In this document: positions 12,499-28,097 of the stretch, in pieces | Layout: each line of letters begins with the position of its first letter | How positions within the stretch are numbered: position 1 is the first letter of the stretch | Source of the DNA: Congeria kusceri | Taxonomy: Eukaryota > Mollusca > Bivalvia > Myida > Dreissenidae | DNA length: 64,000 nt | Assembly: GCA_027627225.1 (NCBI GenBank) | Contig: CM051025.1 | Span: 54,318,681-54,382,680, forward strand | Direction: 5' to 3' | The notes under the pieces: generated by a model | Told to the model about the DNA's origin: nothing | Database searches by the model: none | Seen by the model: only the letters and a program-made list of their open reading frames with translations | Position numbers and translations under genes: made by a program

Positions 12499-12714
12499 AA
12501 CAAACCACATCACCAATAGGACACAAAAACAGTTACTCTACATTGTTTTCTGCCATCAAAAATACATTGAAAACTCATAATATTCACTTTCCAAAATAAT
12601 GCTGCAAATGAAAACCTAGGAATACAAGGAGCATTTTCAAAAAACTAGGAAAAACTAGGAGCACATTTAAAAAACTAGGAAAAAGTAGGAAAACTAGGAA
12701 CGCTGGAAAGACTG

Positions 12715-13645
12715 TACATGCCATATGTCCCGATTTGGGCGGGACAGTCCCGCTTTTTGGATGATTGTCCCGCCGTCCCGACATAAGACGATTTGTTCCG
12801 ACATTCTTAAAAGACGATGCTTGTTCTATAAGTTTACTATAAAAGTTGCAATCAAGGTCCGCTTGGCCAAAACTTACCATCACTAATCCCCTTATCGCCC
12901 GCTAATAACAACACACGCTAGCCAAGTGTTGTTATTGACACCGTATCAGCGATAAAGATCTATTGATTTTGTCACGCTCCGATGCTACGGCGTATGACCG
13001 TGGTCACTAATTGCTACCAATAGACGTATTGTTATTGTTAAGTGGCTTCTTATAAAAGCCGACTGCTTTTGTGTTTTATGGCCCAACGTTACTAACATCT
13101 TGTGTTTTATACCAAGCTTGGTTTAGAAAAGCACGTGCAAAGTAGCGTACAAAATAAGTTATTTAATTAAATACAGACGAATGCGTTTTTGTCATTCACA
13201 GAAATTTACTTTCACTTTCGCCCCCTTTTCAGAAAATAGTTTGTACATGATATTGCATTGAATCTAAATTTAAATGCACTTGTTGATTAGTCGTTATAAT
13301 TAAATAAGAACAGTGCCCGATGGGCGCTCATCGGGTTATGTGTTGACGCATGTTCAATAGGGAATACCCACGTCCCAATGGGACGTCAATTACATCAAAT
13401 CTTTAAATAGAAAATAGAATCATATCCCACAATTCACTTTACTGTATACTTCCGAAAAATGGCGAACGTTTGTGTTTATAAAATTATTAAACACATTAAT
13501 TGTATAGTCAGTGGTTTGTGTTTAGCATGCATTACGGACTGAAATTAAAGATCGTTTTTAGTTGTCCCGCCGCGAGGTCAAATCATTAATGTCCCGACAA
13601 TTTTCACGAAATGTCCCGATTTTGGCCAGAAAAATTATGGCATGT
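12715..13645. mobile_element. Possible TIR relic with 'tgtcccg' clusters at both ends
   Basis: Clusters of gtcccg/cgggac motifs near 12725-12785 and 13560-13620 are flanked by 'acatgccat' (left, about 12716) and 'atggcatgt' (right, about 13637), which are inverted. Alignment of the ends is imperfect. The interior shows no gene. Confidence 0.35.
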
Positions 13646-14364
13646 TTGGATAAACACATTAATTTTTATCGAAGATTTTGGAATAATTTCGACACAATGA
13701 CAGATGCATGAAGCTTTCAATGAGCTCTTGTTTATTCAACATGCTAAATTTGATACCATAATATTACATAAATTATATCTTAATCTTTGATGCAACTATT
13801 CTTTAACTTCATGTTAAAATGAAGTTTTTATTTTTCATATTATGTTAGAAATATTAAGCTTTTTTATAGAAGATTTCGGTACAATTTTGATTGATTCATG
13901 CAGTTTCCAGTGGATTCATGAAGATTCCCGTATTTACAGTTACCCGGATTCCTGGACTCCATGTTCCAGTGATTTTGTAGGGCTTATTTGGGGCCGAAAT
14001 TCGGCCCCATTCCCCATCTCAAAAGGTATATATTTTTCCCCTATAATGACTTTAAAATTCCCTTCTCAATGTAAGCTTTATTTGAAACAAAATTATCTAA
14101 ATTTGGAGCAAAATCGACAAAGTTAGAAGCATTTTTGTATATGTTCCCTAAGCTATTTTCATCAAACCAAGTTTTAGCGTAATTGAGTGTAATATAATTT
14201 AGCATTTGTAGCAAAGTATTTGATTAATGTTTTATAACAAAGTAGAATATAAACATGTAATCATACTTATCAACGAAAATATAGTTGCCCTTTCTTCTTT
14301 AAATACCCCATCTGAAGGGTCACCTTTCCCCCAAAGTGAAAAAAAACACTGTGTTCGGAAATTC
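13646..14364. other. Non-coding stretch
   Basis: A 94-codon plus-strand frame at 13842-14126 has no recognisable motif and no splice context. I consider it chance. Confidence 0.4.
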
Positions 14365-15202
14365 TAGCTAAAGAAACTTCATCGAACAGGTTGTATAGTA
14401 CTGACTAGACCTGTTTGCTGAAGCCAACCCCGTGTCGAAAGTCTACCAGAGCCATGACAGATTTATGTCAGGCTATAAATTAATAATTTTGAAATTTATG
14501 AAAGGAAGCAATGCATATACAGGTATGTTGTTATAAATTCTTGACATGTGGCATGTTTTGCAAATCAAAATAAACAAATGCATAGATTAATTCCAGAAAA
14601 TGTCTCTAATCGGCATACAATGTACAATTAGGCCGCCATTGTTGCTTCGTGACGAGAGTTTCATTCTGATATTTTGAATTGACCTTGACCGCATGCTCAG
14701 AAATGTCAACACAACTTTTGGTTTCCGCAATGCATTTTTAGTTCAATAACTCATGTCTGACCAGCATACACATTGGATTATCATTAACGTAGCTAAAGGA
14801 ACTTCAGCGAACAGATTTTATAGTACTGACTAGACCTGTTCGCTGAAGCTAACCCGTATCGAAAGTCTACCAGAGTCATGACATATTTATGTCACGCTAT
14901 AAATCAATAATTTTAAACTTTATGAAGGAAATAAAATATACAGGTATGTCGGTATAAATTCTTGACATGTGGCGTGTTTTGCGAATTGAAATAGTCAAAT
15001 GCATAGAATAATACCAGAAAATGTCTCTAATCGGCATACGATGTATAATTAGGCCGCCATTGTTGTTTGATCACATGACGAGAGTTTCATTCGAATATTT
15101 TCAAATCGACCTTGACCACGTGATCAGAATTGTCAACACAACTTTCGGTTTCCGTAATGTATTTTTTGTTCAATAACTCAAGTCTGACCAGCATACACAT
15201 TG
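14365..15202. repeat. Diverged tandem duplication, period about 425 bp
   Basis: Copy 1 (about 14365-14774) and copy 2 (about 14790-15202) share long blocks such as 'tatagtactgactagacctg', 'cgaaagtctaccagag' and 'ctgaccagcatacacattg'. Each begins with an internal hairpin, cgaacag...ctgttcgctgaag. Not coding. Confidence 0.8.
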
Positions 15203-15204
15203 TT

Positions 15205-16655
15205 TTAATATTGAGGTTTAATCTATTATTCCTTGTCTATGTATGAAAAGTATAGTGTGTTCATAAAACAGGCACCAGTGAGGTTAAACTCCATAGAATT
15301 CTGTTTTCTTTCAAAACAGAAAGAGCACATGTTTTGTTACTAAAAATAGGATAAAAGTCACATGACTGTAAAATACCGCGAGATTATCATTTCACAAATG
15401 AATTCGATCTGGATGATTACCGATACATTGTGTAACGAAACAGTTATTTAGAGATATGTTTAGACAGTATTTTGTCAAAAGTATGCTACATAGGTGTAAA
15501 AATTATCCATCTATCCAATTACGCTGCCTATTTTCATCAGTTCTACATTAAAAAGCACTGTTGGGGAGTTTTTATGGTGACTGTCGATGAACTGTCAAAT
15601 TCTGGTAGACTTTGGTCTTTGCTATGGGGGTTTTCCCATAACTTTATGTTGCGCCAAGTCAGAAAATATAAAAAGCGACATTTTAAGTTATGGTAGCCAA
15701 AACTATTATTAACGTTATTATATGAACTACAGGAAATTGGCATTAAATGTTTAGACTTAGCGTGGATTCTGCCCCATATAAAAATAAAAAATAGCTCAGA
15801 ATCCACTGTCACTGATTACGTTTAATAATTTGGACTAGCGAGAAGTCCTGGTATCTAGAAAAATATAGTGGATCACTTACACTATGTTTACCACCGTGAC
15901 ATTTCTAAATTCACACACGAAGGTAAAATTCACCAGTGTAATAAAATCGCTGAAAGTTTGAAACTAAATACATAAACTCTCATCTTGTATTCATCTACGT
16001 CGTGGGACATAGATTTGGATACACAAAAATCAACACAATTAAATAATTCATAACATTTCATTAATTGAACATAACCTATTGATTTGATTTCCGCCATATT
16101 AACAAAATGTCCTGAGAATGAAGTCAAAACTGATCAACTTACCTCACATCATGTTCACTTTCCGCCAAAATTGAAATCAGATGAATCCGCATTTTACAAA
16201 CGTCACTGCAAAGTGTAAAACTCGGAATATATGGGAAACCCGGAACATTTCTCGGATTTCCTGGAACCGATAAAATGGGTTATGTTAAACAACATTTACA
16301 AAAGAAGTATAATTTAAAATAAGACATTTTAATCTATCTAAATTATAAGAATATAATGACATAGGGTCTACTTATTCAAAATAAAGTTATTTTTACAACT
16401 AAGTGAACTTTTAAGTCTGTATAGCCAATGTCAAGTCCTGTCAATTACGGACTCTTCAAAAATAGTTATAAAACATTTTTGTCAATCGACCTTCATAAAA
16501 AGGTAAATATGTAGAAAATATGTAAGCGTTGTAAAAGTATAAATAATACAATTCTTAAGAGTTTGTTGAGAGTTTAATTATGCAAAAATGTGATAGACTT
16601 CAAAAGTTAAAATGCTCATGATGATTGGTTTTATTGTGACTTGAATTATATCGAA
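15205..16655. other. Non-coding stretch
   Basis: Overlapping short frames on both strands around 15470-15810 and 15930-16127 show no domain or splice support. No RNA gene or mobile element was recognised. Confidence 0.4.
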
Positions 16656-16659
16656 AATG

Positions 16660-17230
16660 TGTGCCTGGCCTCAAAAGGTGCATGTAAAGTCATCATATTG
16701 AAAGAGTTTATTATGGCTTGAATGATCTCAAACATTTGTACATTTCATCAAAAGGTTAAGTCCTCATATTGTAGGAGTTTGTTGTGAGTTGAATTCTGTA
16801 AAATATTGGTATTGGGGTTATTCCTCAAAATGTAAAGTCCTCATACTGTAGGAGTTTGTTGTGAGTTGGATTCTGTAAAACATTTGTTAGTCCTCAAAAG
16901 GTAAAGTCCTCGTATTGTAGGAGTTTGTTGAGAGTTGTTATGAGTTGGTTTCTGCAAAACAATTGTGTTAGTCATCAGATTGTAGTCCTCATATTGTAGG
17001 AATTTAATATGAGTTGAAGTCAGTAAAACATCCGTGTTAGTCATCAAAATGTAGTCCTCATATTGTGGGAGTTGTTGTGCGTTGAATTCTGTAAAGCATT
17101 CGTTTTACTGCTCAAAATGTAGTCCTCATAATGTGGGAGTTGTTTTGAAGTGAATTATGCAAACCTCTTGTGTTAGTACTCAAAAGGTAAAGTCCTAATA
17201 TTGTAGGAAATGTTGTAACTTGAAGTATGT
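16660..17230. repeat. Minisatellite array, unit about 60-75 bp, seven to nine diverged units
   Basis: Each unit contains variants of 'tcctcatattgtaggagttt', 'gttgtgagttgaattctgta', 'aaacat' and 'gtcctcaaaaggtaaag'. It is the reverse complement of the repeat in the muscle-gene introns at 2255-2790 and 5260-5770, so one repeat family occupies both places in opposite orientation. Confidence 0.8.
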
Positions 17231-17234
17231 AACA

Positions 17235-18046
17235 AACATACCTTACCTTAACATTCTTGTTCGCAATACCGCAAACAAACAATATTTTAAGTATGTAAGT
17301 ATCTAAACATTATATCGGTCAGCTGCGAACACATTTCCCTAGTGCAACAGTCCCAACATGTTAATATGTTCCCTTATCTCTTTATTTAAAATTGACGATC
17401 ACGGTTTAGGGGCAACCCTTTGGCTTTGTTTCACATTACAAGTAGCATAAATTATTTGTGTCCAGTTGGAAGCACATGCCCTCTGGCCCCCTCCCTTTAA
17501 AAAGGTGCCTGGTGTACGCGTTGGTGTTGGATCACTTAGGACACACAGCGTGTTCTCACAATCTTTTGTTTTCTTTTTAAACATTAATGTTTAAGATACA
17601 CACATTACGCAAAACGTATGGCCCTGTCACCAAAGTTTCATGGGCAAAGGTTACGTTTCAACACTAGGGTGGCGAAGTAGGGACTAGGGCCAACTAAATT
17701 TAAATTGTTTTCTTTCCACGCTGCGTTTAAAATATCATATTAAAGACTTAAATTACAGAGACCGTATTTAGGAATTTATAAGGACGCAATAACAGCATTG
17801 ACTATATTATTGTTGTATTATCTGATTTGTTTTGATGTTTGTCATGATTGTAAAATAACAACGTTCCTATGATATAAACTAGTAAACTATGCCAAAACTG
17901 GTCAGATAGTCAAATATTCTCTCTGGTCAGATGCAACTTTTATATTATTAATGTTGTTATGCCTTTTTTTTCTTTTCATGCGAACTTTAAAGAAAGTTTA
18001 AATTTAGTGACTGATTTGGTATATTTTTTATTTAATGACAAAAATC
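17235..18046. other. Non-coding stretch
   Basis: AT-rich; the frame at 17399-17584 has no recognisable motif. Nothing supported. Confidence 0.4.
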
Positions 18047-19656
18047 TACGGTGGCATAAAGAAGACATAGGAGATATTTTATTTAGCGGTATCTAATACG
18101 TGCGCACGAGATAGCTATTACGTAGCCACGCAATAGTTATTACGTTTGCATGCGATAGATTAAGAACGCACGTAATAAATGACCAATAATATGACACATA
18201 TTCTCATTGGTTTAATTTGGGTTAGGCTAAAAAATTAATGATTTGTTTTTCAGGCACCGCCTCTTTGTTTTTTTATGGCCCGCTCCAAAATTGATTTTAT
18301 ACCCAAAAAAATATTAATGTTTTCTCGAATTTTCATTTTAACTCAGCTGAAGAATCTGGTAGAGGTAAAATTCCGTATAAATTCGTGTACATTCGGTATA
18401 TCGGGTAGCCTTCCTGATAAAAAAGGCTCTTGATGTCAAAGCAATGAAAACGTTATAAAGTCATGGCATATACTCTCTGCCTATAGTAAAGACGACACAT
18501 TCTTTAATCTCTTTAAAAGGTTTTCAGATTCATAAATGATTTATTATCAAACTATACATTACTGACAGCGAAATTAGGGGTTTCTAAAGACTCAACTTTT
18601 AAAACTGTTGAATTTGATGTTATTGTCAATGACGCCGTCGGTGCTTTTGGACTTTTTGTTCGGTTCTATGTTGAGGAGGCTGGTACATCTACAGTACAGG
18701 GTTACAAGATGTTCATTTTATGAAGACGTTCATTTTTAGATGTACCCAACCTGATATTTGCTTTTCATATCGATTGCCTTTCCATAAAGTGAAGTGGGAG
18801 GCTTTAAGCCATGCACTTGTCTCTATGGCTGTATATATGTCCCAAAATTGGGATAAGTCCTATTTAACAGCGACATTTAGTGATGGTGACATGTTTTTTG
18901 GTGTGTTCAAGCATGTTCCATCGGGTTATATGTCACCACTTATTTATAGTCTTGTAGCATTTCTCTTTAACTTAAACGAAAATTTTAATATTAGGTTTTG
19001 AAGTGACAGTTTGTGTTCTTTAGAAGCGAATGTGTTAAACGAGTGTTACTAAGAAATTTGCTTCCTAATATAGTTGATAAGAACATCCATGGCAATAAAC
19101 ATTTTGATTGAGCTATGTTGTAACTGGAAAACATTGTATTTTTAAAATACAGCTTGTGTTGGTATTAAAACTTAAAACTGTAAGTAATCTGTATTTATTT
19201 CATTGTTTTGATAATTTATTTCAACGTTTTTATAGAAAAATAGTAAGAAAAATACAATAAAAATACAATCTTAAATAAAATTAAAATTCCCTCTCCCTTC
19301 TCATTTTTTTTGTTGTTGAAAAAGTGCCTGAAAAACAAGTCGTCATTTTTTTAGCCTTAGCTATCGAGTGCACACGAAATAGCTATCGTGCGCGCAAATA
19401 GTAGTATCGCGTGCGCACGTATTACTATCGCGTACTATCACTGCACGTAATACCTATAGTGTGCGAACGTAATACTATCGCGTTCGCACTATCGTAATAA
19501 CTATCACTTTCGCACGTAATAACTATTGCGTGCGAATGATATACCTATCGCGTACGCACGTAATATCCAACAGGTGCGCACGTAATAACTTTCGCGTGCA
19601 CACGTAATAGATACCGCTAAATTAAATAAATCATGTGTCACATTTATGCCACCGTA
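18047..19656. mobile_element. Palindrome-array TIR element A (about 1.6 kb)
   Basis: Begins TACGGTGGCATAAA and ends TTTATGCCACCGTA, with ends inverted over a longer stretch including 'tttagcggtatcta'. Next to each end is an array of a 22-bp unit joining two palindromes, cgtgcgcacg and atagctat (about 18090-18180 and 19365-19615). The flanking TA dinucleotides suggest a TA target site. The interior has a 93-codon frame (18720-19001) with no recognised domain. It shares ends and array type with element B (22080-22434), and ends with element C (39683-40736). Confidence 0.8.
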
Positions 19657-19713
19657 ATAAACAGAATATTAATGTTCTCTTGAAAATCGACTTTATTTAA
19701 AGCCACACACAAG

Positions 19714-19751
19714 GTGTCGCAAGGAAAAGAAACCATCGGTATTTAACCAAG
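19714..19751 (+). pseudogene. Relic of exon 3 end of the 343-residue-protein family
   Basis: The stretch 'gtgtcgcaaggaaaag' to 'ttaaccaag' matches the 3' end of exon 3 of the intact gene at 42302-42531, where it precedes the GTAAAA donor. It lies just right of palindrome-array element A, and the 900 bp that follow match the intron after exon 3 of the decayed copy at 62 kb. The rest of the gene is missing. Confidence 0.6.
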
Positions 19752-19799
19752 ATGTAAAGAGTGTTGCGCCAGATTTATATTTCGGGGATATTTTTTACT

Positions 19800-20720
19800 A
19801 TATGACCGTAAATATGCTATTATGCGGACATTGTGATGTTTAACTGCTTATTTTCAGGCACATTCCGGAACTGTTTTGTCGATGCAGATTTATTTCGAAA
19901 GAAAGGGCATTCATATCAAAAGATGTTCTAAAATGTTTATCATCATCTGTTCAGCTGAAATTATGACATGAAAATATACAAACCAACAAAGAAAACAATT
20001 GAATGTTGAACTTCAGCACAAACACGTTATTTAGGACACTCTATTTCGGATTTGTAGGAACGTCAGGTTGTAGATCTAGTTGTAATTTAATTTATATCTT
20101 TGTTTTTTTTTTTGTTTCTTCTGTAAGCTGTTATAATTCCATCTAATAGTGTGATATTTATTTAAACTGTGTGAATTAATTCCCGAAAATGTGCACTTTA
20201 GTCTGCTGAATTGCTGTATTTTGTAAAATATGGCTTTTGGGTAGTGATATATTTTTAAATCTTGCTTTATGATGAGAACATGTAGTGCAATAAATTTTGG
20301 TAGTTTTTCAAAATTCTATTATATTGAACATTTTATAATCTGTAATATGTGACTGAAATACTAAGATTTTTATCGGGTTTATCGACAACATATCATTTAA
20401 AAAATCTCGATTTCTTAACATTTATCTAATGTAATGCATATTATTGATGATGTTTGTTTTCATTCCATGTTAATTGCTGTATTAAAGCTTAAAAACTTCA
20501 TAAATTTTGCAATTTTCAACTTTTATCAGTGATTTTCGATAGTTTTAAGACAAGTAGAATTTTAGCAGTTTTAGCGCAAAAGTGCATGTTGCATAATAGC
20601 AAATAAAATCAAAACAAGGCCGACGACACAATTTTTATTACATTTTGCATATAGTATTTGTGTGAATTATCTGTAGACAAATTATCAGAAATATATATTA
20701 TTGGAAAAAAAAATGGATAT
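19800..20720. repeat. Segmental duplicate of 62455-63365
   Basis: The two stretches share, in the same order, 'tttgctattatgcgga'-like text, 'atcatctg..cagctgaaat', 'taatagtgtgatattta', 'tgaattgctgtattt' and 'gtagacaaattatca'. They are diverged but collinear over about 900 bp. In the 62-kb copy the sequence is the intron between exons 3 and 4 of a decayed 343-residue-family gene. Confidence 0.75.
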
Positions 20721-20724
20721 TGAA

Positions 20725-22078
20725 ATAGCGGTATCGTAGCGGTCTCTTTCGTATTTTACACCTTAACTTAAGTAACGATAATTGCTTCAGATAAAGACCC
20801 CAGATCGATAAGAAAGGAGATGAAGTGTTATGAACTGTACAAAAGTCAAGATTTTGAGGACGAATGCCATTTTACCGCTTATTAAAACCACAAACTAATT
20901 AGAATAAGCAGGGTTGTTTAAGAATATCCATTTCACAACTAAATATCGAACCGACATAATAAATACGATTCATAATATGTTTATCAATTTAAATGATGTT
21001 CTTCTTAAGCGTCGAATCACATATTTAATTTTGAAAATATTAATTTAGATAAGATATTTCTGCTATTTAAAGCCATGAATATTGTTAAATTAATGATATA
21101 ACTTGTAAAACAAAGTGTTTGAATTTTCTACAAATGCTCAAATGTTTATATATATTATTATTCATATCTAAATTTCAATTGTGTTTAAGAAATTATTAAA
21201 ATCTTAATATTAATATCACATCGAATATGTTAAGAACATTCTCGAAAAACAAATCTCAATTGTGTCATGTCACATTTCTATGACATGATATTGGGTGTAA
21301 TATATTTATCATGTTTTTGGGGCTACGTACCGTGTGAATTCGCCAATAAAAGTGTTTGTATGTTTGTCTATCTTTCATCGAGGCCCTTGTACATTGCATC
21401 ATCATCATCAAATCTTCTTCTTCTTCTTCTTCGTCCTCTCCTCCTTAATTTCGATGAATTTCTATTGAGGTATTTGATTTTGTATTATTTAATACTGTAG
21501 TAAAAAAGCGTAAAGTCTAATTGTTCTTTTTTAAACAACCGTGTACTTTAGTGTATTCCGAAATCGGTCTTGATGGAACTCTTCTTTAATGTGCAGATAA
21601 ACTAGTCAGTTAATCGATAATTACTACGCTTCGCATACTTAATGCTTCCTGACATTGATGCGGTAGCAGGTCAAATCTATTGATATAGGGTTATATCTAT
21701 TAAACAAGTATTTTGTTCTTGAAAAAGATACAATATATGTGTCTTCTTTCATTTTATGAAGCAGACAGGTCTTTAGATTATATTAATATAAACAAATGTT
21801 TAAGTTTCACATCGATGTGCAAAAGAGGTGTGATAGAAGGTCAAAACCAAAACCAATGAATTTTAAATAATGCACACAGACAAGTTTGTTTATAAACACC
21901 TTTGCTTCAAATGAAGTAACCGCTTTTTACACTTATGTGCCGAAAACGCATTCACACATTGAACATGTGTGATAAACAGCATAAACCAAATAATCTTTAA
22001 TTAAGCTTTACTATATAATTACAAGCTTACTATATAAGAAATTCTTTCTTCTGGAGAAGATGTAATTATATCAAATAT
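20725..22078. other. Non-coding stretch with a short (TCT)n tract
   Basis: Very AT-rich. A cat/tct trinucleotide tract lies at about 21398-21440. No gene seen. Confidence 0.4.
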
Positions 22079-22079
22079 A

Positions 22080-22434
22080 TACGGTGGCATAAAGGGGACA
22101 TAGAAAATATTTTTCTCTATTACGTGCGCACGCGATAGCTATGACGTGCGCACGCCATATGCATTTTGCATGCCTAATCCCGATGTCATACTAATTATAA
22201 CAGATTGGTCAGCTATCGCGTGCGCAAGTAATAGCTATGACGTGCGCACGTAATAGCTATCGCGTGCGCACGTAATAGCTTTCGCGTGCACACGTAATAG
22301 CTATCGCTTGCGCACGTGATAACTATCGCGTGCGCACGTCATAGCTATCGCGTGCGCACGTAATAGCTATCGCGTGCGCACGTAATAGAGACCGGTCAAA
22401 AAAATATTTTCTATGTCCCCTTTATGCCACCTTA
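22080..22434. mobile_element. Palindrome-array TIR element B (355 bp)
   Basis: The terminal inverted repeats are about 35 bp (acggtggcataaaggggaca at the left, its near-exact inverse at the right). Between them is little except about a dozen units of a 22-bp repeat, each made of cgtgcgcacg plus atagctat, both palindromes. This makes the interior GC- and CpG-rich in an AT-rich region. It looks like a minimal relative of element A. Confidence 0.85.
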
Positions 22435-22479
22435 AAAATATGAGTATATACCGGTTAACTTTTGTCAGGCCAAAAAAGC

Positions 22480-22800
22480 GGATCCATGATCTAGAAGTGA
22501 CACACTGGAGTCTGATCTCAGTGGTCGCAGACTCGATCCCCGCTCGACCCTTACCTACTTACTCGTCTTTCGCATGACACATTAAACCGAGGTGCAGTGT
22601 ACTAGGTACTAGCTTCGACCGGGCACTAAATGACACGTGGACATCTCTACATCAGGGCGTCTGCTGTATCTCGCACTATACCCCGTAACCCAACAAACAA
22701 GTCTTTTGGGGGCGATGGCCATATGAGAGAAATCCCGGTCCACTCGATAAAAAACTACTACACACTCAGGACAGTATCGAAGTAGATAAAACTGACTTCA
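22480..22800 (+). mobile_element. tRNA-derived SINE-like repeat
   Basis: The 5' part has a tRNA-like promoter arrangement: an A-box-like region near 22490-22510 and a B-box-like 'cgcagactcgatcccc' at about 22525-22541. A unique body follows. Flanking duplications were not found, so the borders are approximate. Confidence 0.5.
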
Positions 22801-26010
<3,210 letters not shown>

Positions 26011-26029
26011 CTAGATGTGTCACAGACAC

Positions 26030-26505
26030 GGATGCCCACACGACACATGTTTGGACACAGACAAAGGGCGTGTCACCAGCACTAATATTTGCCTCCACAA
26101 ATTTATGTTTATATATATTCTATAGTAGAAAACGAAAAAGGGCCATAATTCGGCTAACATTGGTCACAGCCAGAATTTCTCCTACCACACAGACGAAGGG
26201 CGTGTCGACAACACTAATTTTTGCCTCCACAAAATTATTTTTGTACATAAAAAAATATTTTAATTCTATAGTAGAAAAAATAACAAAGGGCCATAATTTG
26301 GCTAAAATAGTTCCCAGCCAGAATTCCGTTCTTTGCGATCACCTACACGTACGTTAAGGTTCTTCAGCTGTGAAAGTTTGAGCGAAATCCGCAAAACAGT
26401 TAAAGAGGTGTTGAGTTCACAAAATTTCGAGACGAACGGACGTACGTTCGGATGACAAGTGCAATGCTTAATGCATCCCGTTTTGTGGGGGCATAACAAT
26501 GCAAA
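26030..26505. mobile_element. Bivalve-type dispersed repeat with gggccataattc modules
   Basis: Two tandem modules of about 131 bp (about 26058-26188 and 26189-26320) carry 'aagggcgtgtc', 'tttgcctccacaaa' and 'gggccataatt'. A tail follows with 'tgagcgaaatccgcaaaaca', 'acgaacggacgtacg' and, at the right edge, 'gtgggggcataa'. This order is familiar from common bivalve repeats. The left border is uncertain. Confidence 0.6.
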
Positions 26506-28085
26506 TATAATCATTATATATAATAACCCAAGGAGACTTTACTATTGTCTTATAAGAGTATCTGACAATACGGAAGGTATTTTAGTTACATTGTGTAGCT
26601 CGGTACCTTGAACCTTATTTCAGTTCCTTTTCCATAAAAGTTGGACGGATTTGAATTAGCTGTACAATTTACTTACTTCCGTATTTAAATCGATATTAGA
26701 AAACAAACAAATATTTGTTTTTTTGACATTGAAACATTCGATTCTATAAACCTATTTGAATGCAATCAGGTATCATCTGTGTGGTACTACATATAACGCT
26801 ATTTGGAATAAAACGGAAGCTAGAAAATAAAAAGTAAAGTATTAAAGTTTACATTGATCACATCTACGAGTGATACTAATAATCAAAAAGCTGATAGCGA
26901 CAAAAGCAACTAAAAGCGTGTGAATTTTGAGTGCATTTTTTGCTAAAAAGGAAACATTTGTTTGAATGAAGTTTAATGTCCCATTCTTGAAAGTTGATAC
27001 TATGGCGTCTTATTCAATATTATACGAAATCATAATAATTTTTTTTTGTAAATAACGAACACATATTTGTAAGCTTATTATCTAATGCAAACGGAGTTAT
27101 ATACATGCCAAACAAATCAATCTGCAACGTGCCATGCAGAATGACCTATGTTCAAAGCGTTGTAGCTAGGAGCCTCGATTGTTAGTGATTCTTAGCCTAC
27201 TGAGTCAAAAGTAGGTCATACAATGCGTGCTTTCGAGTTTCCACACTACAGTTTAATTAATAACTTGCAGTAATTTGTTGTCAAAATATTCAGAAGGAGA
27301 ATCGGTAACAAGAAATAACTGATGTAGCGCATTAATTTAGTGGTCTTATTCTAGGACACTCAGGTGAATATTTCGGTTACATACAAGTGAATAGCAAAAA
27401 TAGGGGTGTCATTAGTTTGACGTAATTTTTTTGGGAATAAATTGACTTTTTTTTTAGAAACTGTAATTGGAATAAATCACATGCTATGTACATTATGATA
27501 CACATGACATATATTATCTTAAATGATTAAAAATACAGGCGTGATTTTTTGCCGTTTTGAAGCAAACCTCCGCGCAGAGATTTGACTGGTTCCGAGCATA
27601 GCTCAAGATCAAACCAAAAGGGGAAGTAACCGCTGTGAGGAGATAGGTTTTGAAGAAGGACCCTTTCAAGTTTTGATTAACTGACTCGTAGCCTGCAAAG
27701 AAAAGAAGTAGTTTTCCGCGATACCTGTTGTGGAAATTCCCCTCTCAAAAGACCGTTGGCTTCCGCCAACAGTTTAAAAAATACCATGCAGTAGTATTTA
27801 TGGTAGGATAATGTTAACACGCATTCATTGAAATGCGAGAATATTTCAGTATATTTTTATTAGAGCAATATCGTACGATACTTACGGTGTAACGTAATAG
27901 CAATTTGCTTAAATCCTTATCTAGCTGCAAAAGTTTGCCAAACAAAATTTCAACCATTTACGTTCGTATGTAAGTTTTGCTAGACACAATTTTCACTATT
28001 GACCAATATATGTACGGTAAATGAGGGTTGTATCGTATTTAACATTCACGAGTGGTTACTGAATGTATTGTCAATTGCCTAATCT
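26506..28085. other. Non-coding stretch
   Basis: No supported gene or element. The right end leads into a polypyrimidine tract and AG (about 28092) that precedes the gene-family relic. Confidence 0.4.
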
Positions 28086-28097
28086 CTTTTAGGGATA

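Noticed and set aside
15534..15560. CTGATGA on the minus strand as a second hammerhead
   Set aside because: No GAAA box, stem I or cleavage triplet in the right positions.
16660..17230. CRISPR-like array
   Set aside because: Units are diverged and contiguous without unique spacers, the window is eukaryotic, and the same unit occurs as an intronic minisatellite.
18720..19001. 93-codon frame inside palindrome-array element A
   Set aside because: Considered as a remnant of an element-encoded protein, but no motif or relative was seen.
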